Below, piece by piece: positions 22,675 through 29,789 of a DNA stretch of 64,000 nt. The DNA is from CAYNND01 sp964528735. Its GTDB lineage: Bacteria > Patescibacteriota > Minisyncoccia > Phycocordibacterales > UBA2100. The number at the start of each line of letters is the position of its first letter. The first letter of the stretch is position 1. A model generated the notes under the pieces. The model saw only the letters and a program-made list of their open reading frames with translations, was not told the origin of the DNA and ran no database searches. The position numbers and the translations under genes were made by a program. The DNA lies in the NCBI GenBank assembly GCA_964528735.1, contig CAZGUV010000003.1, positions 11,885 to 75,884 of the forward strand, written 5' to 3'.

Positions 22675-24026
22675 CAGAATTCTATCGTAAATGCTTCGTG
22701 CTCTTGAGGGACCGCGGTCTCTATCCCGTAAAAATCATGCACTCGCTGCGAAAGAAACTGCGATGCCTTTGGTTCGCCCATGATGACAAACACTTTTGTA
22801 AGCGACTCGCCAGACTGTTCAACAAAATCGAGGAGACCCTCTCTATCAGCGTGTCCTGAGTATCCATGTATTGTCTCGATTTTTGCTCGCACATGTATCC
22901 ACGAATCTCCTATTCGTATTTTTGACTGCCCATCTTGAATACGGCGACCAAGCGTCCCCGGAGACTGGTACCCCACAAAAAGGACTGTTGTATTTTTATC
23001 GCCCAAGAGCGCCTGCTCATGTGAGACTACTCGACCTCCTACTGACATACCCGAGCCTGCAATAATTATTTTTGCTCCCGGCACATCGTTGAGACGTGCT
23101 GATTCTCTCCCATGTTTTACCAGAGTCAGCTTTGGAAAATCAAAAAGTGAGCCTCCCTCTGACTTTACCTCGTCCTTAAAATAGTGACCTGCATGCTTAT
23201 AGATTTCAGTTGCCTCAATAGCAAGTGGTGAGTCAAGATACACCGGGATAGGCGGGACTGCACCTCGGTGAACCATGGAATGAATCTCGAATAAAATCGA
23301 CTGTGTCCGATGCACCGCAAATGAGGGAATGATGAGCGTGCGATTCCGCTCTGCGGTCTCACGAATCACCTTTGCAAGCAAGTCGTGACGCACATCTCTG
23401 TCGGTATGTGATCTATCACCATACACACTTTCTATGACCATATACGTTGCCCCTTCAACTGGCTCAGGCGCAGGAAGAAGTACGTCTGGTGTATTGCCGA
23501 TGTCGCCGGTACAAACCAGCTTTTTCCCATGACGAGAAAAAGTTACTGCCCCTGCCCCAAGAATATGCCCCACTGGAGAATATTCAGCATGCACACCATC
23601 ACCAACATCGATTGACTGATGAAATGGAACCGTCTTCCACAGAGCGAGAGCATGCTCAAGGTCAGATTGCTCGTAGAGTGGTTTCGTACCAAATCGCTGC
23701 TCGTGGTCTTTGAAAATATGAATCGCATCCTTCAGGACAAGCTCCGCGAGTGCACGTGTCTCAGGTGTTGAATAGATGACACCATGAAAACCCATTTTAA
23801 CGAGAAACGGGACACGTCCTATATGATCAGCGTGCGCATGAGTAATGAAGAGAGCATGAACGCATTCGACATGATATGCAAAAGGCTCTTTATTCTTTTC
23901 GTCAACATTAAACGCTTCTCCCTGATGGAGGCCGCAATCGACCAGTACCTTTTGTGTTTCAAATTCAATCAGAATGTTCGCACCCGTCACTTCTCCCGCT
24001 CCCCCATGAAATGTAAGTTTAGTCAT
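22674..24026 (-). CDS. Beta-CASP metallo-beta-lactamase-fold nuclease
   Basis: 450 aa from the ATG at 24026 (MTKLTFHGGAGEVTG), as relatives begin; the longer frame to 24170 is rejected. The metal motif 'THAHADHIG' (about 61-69) is followed by 'CTGDIGN' and the beta-CASP insertion with 'IIPSFAVHRTQSILFEI' and 'IIIAGSGMSVGGRVVSHE', then the final 'GYSGHADREGLLDFV'. This is the YSH1/RNase J-related group, which processes or degrades RNA. It overlaps the upstream membrane protein gene by 8 bp. Confidence 0.93.
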   Translation of the reverse strand: MTKLTFHGGAGEVTGANILIEFETQKVLVDCGLHQGEAFNVDEKNKEPFAYHVECVHALFITHAHADHIGRVPFLVKMGFHGVIYSTPETRALAELVLKDAIHIFKDHEQRFGTKPLYEQSDLEHALALWKTVPFHQSIDVGDGVHAEYSPVGHILGAGAVTFSRHGKKLVCTGDIGNTPDVLLPAPEPVEGATYMVIESVYGDRSHTDRDVRHDLLAKVIRETAERNRTLIIPSFAVHRTQSILFEIHSMVHRGAVPPIPVYLDSPLAIEATEIYKHAGHYFKDEVKSEGGSLFDFPKLTLVKHGRESARLNDVPGAKIIIAGSGMSVGGRVVSHEQALLGDKNTTVLFVGYQSPGTLGRRIQDGQSKIRIGDSWIHVRAKIETIHGYSGHADREGLLDFVEQSGESLTKVFVIMGEPKASQFLSQRVHDFYGIETAVPQEHEAFTIEF

Positions 24027-24429
24027 GCTGTAATCTTCCAAATAAAACGCCGATACTGAGTGCACCAAGCATGTCCATGATAACATCCTTGCCCGTATCA
24101 ACACTAAGGATAACCGAGCTGCTAAAGTAGTATTCCCAGACTTCCCATACCGTCCCCACAATAAGGACAATAACGATGAGAGGAATTATCGGTAAGACAG
24201 GTATATACATCTTGTGCACTACTCCCCCCGGAGTAAACCCTCCTAAGCGTATACACCAATTCATCAGACTACGTATCCAGAGTGTACCGACTGCCGTAAA
24301 TGCGCCTCCCAAAAAATGAGTTGCCATATTGATATAAAATGACGCGGCAGTCCCAAAATAGGCAACCTCTGTTTGAAGTGATATGTATGTCAACCCAGCA
24401 ACAACGACTGAAATCAGAAAATAAAGCAT
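24019..24429 (-). CDS. Small membrane protein resembling the C-half of DUF2238/YjdF
   Basis: 136 aa with four membrane segments. 'GTVWEVWEYYF...DTGKDVIMDMLGALSIGVLFG' repeats the E-x-x-E and D-x-x-x-D-x-x-G-x-x-x-G layout of the protein at 15078-15674. Function unknown. TATACT lies 6 nt before the ATG. It overlaps the downstream nuclease gene by 8 bp. Confidence 0.7.
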   Translation of the reverse strand: MLYFLISVVVAGLTYISLQTEVAYFGTAASFYINMATHFLGGAFTAVGTLWIRSLMNWCIRLGGFTPGGVVHKMYIPVLPIIPLIVIVLIVGTVWEVWEYYFSSSVILSVDTGKDVIMDMLGALSIGVLFGRLQHD

Positions 24430-24435
24430 GCGTTG

Positions 24436-24441
24436 AGTATA
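24436..24441 (-). promoter_or_regulatory. -10 box of the 136-aa membrane protein gene (leaderless type)
   Basis: TATACT on the minus strand, exactly 6 nt before the ATG at 24429. Confidence 0.65.
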
Positions 24442-24451
24442 CTGTACTCAA

Positions 24452-24588
24452 AAGAAAAAGCCCATATATGGGCTCTTTCTACCGAGGGCATTCCTGGATT
24501 GACCAGGTGGGTGATCGCAGTACAAGTACCACAGTACCTGACGATGTAAATCTCCCTGTATATTGAATACGAGGAAATACCCCCAGCT
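24452..24588 (-). ncRNA. Candidate structured non-coding RNA, about 135 nt
   Basis: On the minus strand a TATACT box (24595-24600) is followed by a region without a credible ORF, then a terminator (palindrome AGCCCATATATGGGCT then TTTTTCTTTT, 24451-24475). The ends pair: GGGTATTTCCT (24572-24582) with AGGAATGCCC (24486-24495), ten pairs and one bulge. Inside are CAGG/CCTG, ATCG/CGAT and a perfect-ended hairpin CAGGTAC-TGTG-GTACTTG (24523-24540, one G-U). A rod with internal loops is reminiscent of 6S RNA, but it is shorter and the identity is open. No SRP-RNA GGAA loop or RNase P motif is present. Confidence 0.6.
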
Positions 24589-24647
24589 CTTTACAGTATA
24601 CCGGTCGTTTTAAATCATTGGCGCACATTGCACCTCAATGGGGAAAA

Positions 24648-24878
24648 CTATTTCTTGCCACCAAATGGACTTCCCGAACTTCCAGCAGCACCTCCCTTTT
24701 TGTCATCTTTCTTAACGATGAGTTCTGTCTTTACAGCAATAAATGCAACAAATACTAGAAATCCAATGATGTACGCCCAAAAAGGGACTGATATTCCCTC
24801 TCCTTTCACTTGGCGAAACTCCACCTTATCAGACTGCGGTGCAAGATTCTGAGAAAACTCTGATATTCGGTCATTCAT
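24648..24878 (-). CDS. Small single-pass membrane protein
   Basis: 76 aa. Polar N-terminus, one hydrophobic helix (PFWAYIIGFLVFVAFIAV, about 32-49), then a charged and Gly/Ser-rich tail ending GSPFGGKK. ATGA-type 4-bp overlap with the formyltransferase gene. No family recognised. Last gene of the ndk-formyltransferase operon. Confidence 0.65.
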   Translation of the reverse strand: MNDRISEFSQNLAPQSDKVEFRQVKGEGISVPFWAYIIGFLVFVAFIAVKTELIVKKDDKKGGAAGSSGSPFGGKK

Positions 24879-25558
24879 GAAAGTAGTATATCACGCGGAA
24901 GATGGGTATACCCATTTGGCACAGAAAGACTCGCCGGTGAACTTCCGTCCCATGAGATAACGCCGCAAAGCACCATGTTAGTTATCCGTGGCTGCCAGTA
25001 GTGTTCAGCCTCATTGACTGCATGTTGGATGTCCTCAGGTGTCATCTCTCTATGCAGTGGTACTCGTTGTTCAAAAAATACTGGCCCGCCATCATATATA
25101 TCAGTAACAAAATGCATCGACACCGCACTGGTGGTTGTTCTTCCCTCTTGTAAGACTCTGTGGACCGCCTCGTGCACATAACGCCCGTACATGTTCGGAC
25201 CGCCGAACATTCCTCCTCCGTCGAGAAGTGGGCCCGGATGAATATTAATTGTTTTTTGTGGATTGAGTCCAGATACCATTTTCAGCCACCCAGACAAGGC
25301 CACCCAATCTGCGCCCGTTTGCTTGACTATTTTTTGATACATATCTCCGCTGTACGGTGATCGCATATAGAAAAAAGGAATGCGCAGTCTTTCAGCACGC
25401 TGAAAGACTCCTCCACGCTCATGGCTTGAGACGACTCCGACAATATCCGCATGAAGTATCGGTGCATCCCCTCGCGCACTGAGGACCATATTTTCAAAAC
25501 CTGAACCGCCGCCTTTATGAGTGCCCGATGCAAAAATGAGCAACTTCGGGCGGTCCAT
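24875..25558 (-). CDS. Formyltransferase-family protein (PurN-like)
   Basis: 227 aa. The fold's signature 'INIHPGPL' (about 104-111, catalytic Asn and His) and 'DIYDGGPVFFEQRVPL' (catalytic Asp) match the N-x-H...D of 10-formyl-THF transferases. The N-terminal Rossmann strand 'LLIFASGTHKGGGSGFENMV' is longer than in PurN. The rest of purine synthesis is not nearby, so it may formylate another amine (GAR versus sugar or amino acid is open). Starts 1 bp after the ndk stop. Confidence 0.8.
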   Translation of the reverse strand: MDRPKLLIFASGTHKGGGSGFENMVLSARGDAPILHADIVGVVSSHERGGVFQRAERLRIPFFYMRSPYSGDMYQKIVKQTGADWVALSGWLKMVSGLNPQKTINIHPGPLLDGGGMFGGPNMYGRYVHEAVHRVLQEGRTTTSAVSMHFVTDIYDGGPVFFEQRVPLHREMTPEDIQHAVNEAEHYWQPRITNMVLCGVISWDGSSPASLSVPNGYTHLPRDILLS

Positions 25559-25559
25559 A

Positions 25560-26159
25560 CTACTCGCTTATACCGTGACGCTTGTAGTTATAGACTCGAG
25601 ATGTGTCGCCAAACCAGTGCTGAATTTCATGGAGCGCTTCTTCGGGAGTCTCTGAGGCGTGTACAATGTTGTGCACAGCTCGATGTTCTGAGTTTGCAAT
25701 CGCAGGTGAATCAGCCGAAAAATCTCCGCGGATAGTACCCATATCTGCCATGTACGGAAGTGTTGGACCTGCAATCTTACGGACCATATCAACGGCATGT
25801 ACTCCTTGTACAACTATTCGCACAAGAGGCGCTGAAGTCATGAAATCAATGAGCCATGTACGGACATTTTTACCTATTTCGAGAGGACTATCAGTGCCAA
25901 TTTCTGTCTTTGCATCAATGCCGTATTTTGCATACGTGCCGAGGGTTTTTTCGCCAAGTCGTGCAATCCATGCCTCAGTTTTTGGATAATGATTATCTAT
26001 CATTTCATGTGTTGGCATGAACATCTCAAGCGCAACAATTTTTAAATCTCTGCGCTCGAAGCGATTTATAATTTCTCCGATGAGTCCTTTTTGTACCCCA
26101 TCTGGCTTAATAAGTACAAATGTTTTTTCTTCCTTTAATCGTTGTGCAGTGGTAGACAT
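25560..26159 (-). CDS. ndk: Nucleoside-diphosphate kinase, long form (copy 1)
   Basis: 199 aa from the ATG at 26159 (TATGCT box 6 nt upstream). 'TFVLIKPDGVQKGLIGEII' is the family's N-terminal block. The active-site His lies in 'HRAVHNIVHASETPEEA' (usual N-x-x-H-G/A-S-D/E). An insertion of about 45 residues (about 60-100) makes it longer than the usual 140-150 aa. Transfers the gamma-phosphate between NTPs and NDPs. Paralogue at 26222-26818. Confidence 0.9.
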   Translation of the reverse strand: MSTTAQRLKEEKTFVLIKPDGVQKGLIGEIINRFERRDLKIVALEMFMPTHEMIDNHYPKTEAWIARLGEKTLGTYAKYGIDAKTEIGTDSPLEIGKNVRTWLIDFMTSAPLVRIVVQGVHAVDMVRKIAGPTLPYMADMGTIRGDFSADSPAIANSEHRAVHNIVHASETPEEALHEIQHWFGDTSRVYNYKRHGISE

Positions 26160-26165
26160 CAGGAC

Positions 26166-26171
26166 AGCATA
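26166..26171 (-). promoter_or_regulatory. -10 box of ndk copy 1 (leaderless type)
   Basis: TGGTATGCT extended -10, 6 nt before the ATG at 26159 on the minus strand. Confidence 0.6.
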
Positions 26172-26190
26172 CCACGCAGTCTCATGCATG

Positions 26191-26217
26191 AAAAACCCCG
26201 CATTTGGCGGGGTTTTT
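26191..26217 (-). terminator. Terminator of ndk copy 2
   Basis: AAAAACCCC/GGGGTTTTT stem just after the stop of the 26222-26818 gene; symmetric T-runs. Confidence 0.85.
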
Positions 26218-26221
26218 AGGA

Positions 26222-26818
26222 CTATTCGAGTATTCCATCAAGGTTTACATCGTAGAGGATTTGCTCCTGCACGAGTCGATAGTTTAGCAAGTCAGTCTCA
26301 GCGAACCACAACGCTACTTCACGTACTGCATCATCGGTGTTGTCAGAACAATGAATGAGGTTCCGCACTGCACGTTCATCGACGTTAGCCATCTGGTATG
26401 AGTCGAGCGTGTAATCTCCACGGATAGTACCGACATCTGACGTTGCTGGCTCAGTACCTCCGGTAAGCTTCTTCACCACTGCAACTGCTTGATTACCCTG
26501 CAAACAGAGCATGACCACAGGTCCTGAGGTGATATATTTCACCAAAGCCCGAATAATATCTTTTCCGTACTCAATCGGCTCTTTCGTAACCTCCATACCT
26601 GCAGCCTTTCTGTTCTCAACAATACCTGTTCCCTTCTTAAGGTACCATGCATCATCTTTGTTGTAGTGAACCCAGAGCTTTTGTTCATCTGCCATACCGA
26701 ATTTCATTGCTGAAATCTTGAGTCCAGCTCGTTCAAAACGCTGGATGATATCGCCGACAAGTGAACGTTGAATTCCGTCTGGCTTAATAATGACAAATGT
26801 TCGCTCTTTGTGAAGCAT
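26222..26818 (-). CDS. ndk: Nucleoside-diphosphate kinase, long form (copy 2)
   Basis: 198 aa. 'TFVIIKPDGIQRSLVGDII' and the active-site 'RAVRNLIHCSDNTDDAV' (His in N-L-I-H-C-S-D) are intact, with the same insertion as copy 1. The paralogues diverge elsewhere, so they may differ in partner or substrate. It has its own terminator, so it is transcribed apart from copy 1. Confidence 0.9.
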   Translation of the reverse strand: MLHKERTFVIIKPDGIQRSLVGDIIQRFERAGLKISAMKFGMADEQKLWVHYNKDDAWYLKKGTGIVENRKAAGMEVTKEPIEYGKDIIRALVKYITSGPVVMLCLQGNQAVAVVKKLTGGTEPATSDVGTIRGDYTLDSYQMANVDERAVRNLIHCSDNTDDAVREVALWFAETDLLNYRLVQEQILYDVNLDGILE

Positions 26819-26896
26819 ACGATGTACTCTATATAATAATTCTCAAGAACCTGCTGGTTTTGATGGCGGGAGTATACCTTAGGAGTGCCGGTAAAG

Positions 26897-29695
26897 CTAG
26901 AAGCGCGCAAATGGGTCCATCATCTGTGGATCGGGTGCTTGTTGTTGATATCGAGCCTGTATCTCTTGTTCTACCTGTACCCTATCGCGCCCATACGCTT
27001 CGTATGACATTCGCTTCAACATATCGACAATTTCATAATCTGCGTCAAATGGTGGCTCTGTATTAATATCAAACGGCTTGCTCGGTAGACCATTGACGAG
27101 AAGCGACAGATACGCCATACCCATTTCTTGTCCCTGAATATCTTTTGCAGAAAATTCTGGCTTCAATGTTTTCTCTAGAAATTCTGCATCTTCTACACCG
27201 ACACGAAATACCATCTTGGTACCAACGTTACCGAAGACTGCGTCGCGAATCTTCTCATCAAGCTGCTTAATGTACTGGTGCGCCACTTGGAGCGAGAGCC
27301 CGTATTTACGAGCTTCTGAGAGAATGACTGCGATTGACGGTGTTGTGAAGTTTTGGAATTCGTCGATATAGAGGTAGAACGTAGGAAGTGTCCCCGCTTT
27401 TGTATCTGCTCGAGAGAGTGCTGCCTGCGTCATCTTACCCACAATAAAGAGACCGAGCACTTCAGCGTTGATGTCCCCCAAGCGACCCTTTGAGAGGTTG
27501 CCAAGGAATATCTTCTTCTCGTCCATGATTTTTCGGAAGTTAAATGAAGATTTTGGTTGCGCCAAAATCGGACGCATGATGTCGTTTGCAAGGAAGATGT
27601 CAGTCTTACTGGTAATGTACGGAACAACGTTTTCAAGCGATGCTTCACCCCCCGCCTTTTCAGCAACCTCTCTCCAGAATTCATTGACGATTGGGTTTTT
27701 TGACTTCTCAAGACAGCCTCTGCGAAACTTTGCATTTGAAAGAATGCGAACAATATCGGCGATTGTGGTGGTGCCCGGCTCCATACCTTCGAGCGCGAGC
27801 ATCGCAGCGTTTCTAAAGTACTGCTGGAACATCGGGCCGAGAGACTCCGGGACTTTACCGAACAACTTTTCGAATATACTCAACAATTCGTTCACTACAT
27901 GAGTCTTTTGTTCAGGGAATCGAGGATCGTACTCCATCATGTTGATAGACATTGGCCTATCAGGAAACGCTGGATCAAAGTAGATGACATCTTTATAGCG
28001 TTCTTTTGGCACTGAGGCGAGAAGGTCAACAATGTCAGAACCGTGTGGATCAATATAGCAACATCCGTCTCCGTTGCGCATATCCTGCACAAACATATTT
28101 TTGAGAAGTGTAGACTTACCAGTACCAGTTTGACCGATGACATAGAAATGTCGGAGTCGATCTTTTTCACCGAAGTGAATTGGTGTATCAGACCCGCCAT
28201 ACTTATTCATACCGAGAACAATACCTGTATCGGGCATCCCCACCGGCGCCGGAGCCTTTTTAGCCTTTGATGATTTTAGTTCGCGTGACGTTGAAACACC
28301 TGTCGCCGTGAGGTGGCAGATGGTTGTTAGCTCTGCAATTGAAAGTGGCATCAACTCTTTGTATGAATAAAGTCTGAAGATAAAGGAACGAATAAAATCA
28401 TTCAGATAGCGGCCGCGCACCTGCTCAAACTTGAAAAAATTACCCTGTGCTTCATCAAACTGGTTAAAGGTTGATGTTATTGAATTTAAGAGCTCTTCTG
28501 CTCTACCCTGCTCTTTTGCAGATGTGACTACACGGATATTTGTAGGAACAATACGACTTGAAACTTTTGCAGTCATCAAATCAAGCGCTACTTGGTCTAC
28601 AAATTTGTGCTCCTCCTGATACGGGAAAAGATATTTCTTCACTTCGTAAGACACCATACCCCATACTGATGACTTTTTTTTGATTGCCTTGTATGCGTAC
28701 CCTCCTTTGCGGACCTCATCGAGGATGTCCTTGTAATGATGGTTGTAGTAATCACCGTGACCACCACCAATAACGATTTGAATTGCCGCACCTTCTCCAT
28801 GTTTTTGCATTTTCCCAAACGCAGACATAATGACGTTGAGAGGATCATGCGTAAAATGCTTATACAACTTAATCGGGTAGCTCGGATGTTTTTCGAGCCG
28901 AGCGACTGCCGCGGCTTCATGTCCGTCTTCATGAAAGATGTTGTAGTCTTCCTTCATTTCCTCGATGCGAGCCCCCGGATATATCGAAAACAGATGCTTT
29001 TCGAAGAGTCCTCGCTTACTTCGGGGTACACCAACGTAGAATACTGCCTGCTCAGATCCTTGAGAAACGGCGATTTCAACGGTAAAGACATTATGCTTAT
29101 CTTGTGACCCCCCTTCTGACATTGCGCGCATACCAGCATAAAATTGCTCCATCGAGTTGAGCAGTCGCTCAAGTGGATTTTGCATTGTCTGTGACTGCTG
29201 GTCATCTTTTCGCTCGTTTGGCAACGATACCTCAAATAGAGACATGTGCAGTGAACGAAACATCTCGCTTTTATTGGGAAGCCCTCGAGCAGGAAGACCC
29301 TCGGCAATGTACTGCGTCAAAATTTTATGAAAATCATCCTCAAGGTGTGCGCCTATCCTCGTTGCGATCGAAAGAGCATTTTTTATACCCTGATTGTTCA
29401 TTATCTTGATAAGCTCATCTACCTGCCTATCGTGTGTTTCTTCTTTTAGGCCTAGCGCCTTTGCCGTTGACTCATACTCTGGCGTCGCGTACTGCGTCTT
29501 TAAGACCTCTTGTGTTGGGGTAGCCGTGTACTGTCGTATTTCGTGCTTTATGATGCGCTCCCTCGCTGGAGTATGTTCGCCACTTCCGAGTGCTGCCTCA
29601 TGAGCTGCAACACGCTCCCGGAGGTAACGTATCTCTTCTTCGAGCGAAGAAAACTGTGCTGGCGGTGGTGAGTGTTGAGGTAATCGTTCAGACAT
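26897..29695 (-). CDS. HerA/VirD4-like type IV secretion-type ATPase
   Basis: 932 aa. An N-terminal coiled-coil/DUF8128-like region (to about 480) precedes a RecA-like motor: Walker A GQTGTGKS (521-528), 'YIDPHGSDIVDLL' (548-560) and Walker B 'LYIDEFQNF' (775-783). The C-terminal tail is disordered and Gln/Pro-rich. Such proteins are common in CPR genomes and are related to conjugative coupling ATPases/HerA. No pilin or VirB genes are adjacent. They may drive DNA or protein translocation, or DNA resection. Its -10 box is 6 nt before the ATG. Confidence 0.88.
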   Translation of the reverse strand: MSERLPQHSPPPAQFSSLEEEIRYLRERVAAHEAALGSGEHTPARERIIKHEIRQYTATPTQEVLKTQYATPEYESTAKALGLKEETHDRQVDELIKIMNNQGIKNALSIATRIGAHLEDDFHKILTQYIAEGLPARGLPNKSEMFRSLHMSLFEVSLPNERKDDQQSQTMQNPLERLLNSMEQFYAGMRAMSEGGSQDKHNVFTVEIAVSQGSEQAVFYVGVPRSKRGLFEKHLFSIYPGARIEEMKEDYNIFHEDGHEAAAVARLEKHPSYPIKLYKHFTHDPLNVIMSAFGKMQKHGEGAAIQIVIGGGHGDYYNHHYKDILDEVRKGGYAYKAIKKKSSVWGMVSYEVKKYLFPYQEEHKFVDQVALDLMTAKVSSRIVPTNIRVVTSAKEQGRAEELLNSITSTFNQFDEAQGNFFKFEQVRGRYLNDFIRSFIFRLYSYKELMPLSIAELTTICHLTATGVSTSRELKSSKAKKAPAPVGMPDTGIVLGMNKYGGSDTPIHFGEKDRLRHFYVIGQTGTGKSTLLKNMFVQDMRNGDGCCYIDPHGSDIVDLLASVPKERYKDVIYFDPAFPDRPMSINMMEYDPRFPEQKTHVVNELLSIFEKLFGKVPESLGPMFQQYFRNAAMLALEGMEPGTTTIADIVRILSNAKFRRGCLEKSKNPIVNEFWREVAEKAGGEASLENVVPYITSKTDIFLANDIMRPILAQPKSSFNFRKIMDEKKIFLGNLSKGRLGDINAEVLGLFIVGKMTQAALSRADTKAGTLPTFYLYIDEFQNFTTPSIAVILSEARKYGLSLQVAHQYIKQLDEKIRDAVFGNVGTKMVFRVGVEDAEFLEKTLKPEFSAKDIQGQEMGMAYLSLLVNGLPSKPFDINTEPPFDADYEIVDMLKRMSYEAYGRDRVQVEQEIQARYQQQAPDPQMMDPFARF

Positions 29696-29701
29696 GCACC
29701 A

Positions 29702-29707
29702 AGTATA
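29702..29707 (-). promoter_or_regulatory. -10 box of the T4SS-like ATPase gene (leaderless type)
   Basis: TATACT on the minus strand, exactly 6 nt before the ATG at 29695. Confidence 0.65.
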
Positions 29708-29748
29708 TCGCGGAATATATAAAATATGTGCACATCAGTGGACAGCAA

Positions 29749-29778
29749 AAAACCGCGCGCTACACTGCGCGCGGTTTT
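29749..29778 (-). terminator. Terminator of the PKD surface protein gene
   Basis: AAAACCGCGCGC-TACACT-GCGCGCGGTTTT, a 12-bp stem with T-runs on both sides. Confidence 0.9.
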
Positions 29779-29789
29779 CACAAGACGAG

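Noticed and set aside
24452..24588. SRP (4.5S) RNA as identity of the structured RNA
   Set aside because: No GGAA apical loop nor the conserved asymmetric loop; the apical loop here is UGUG.
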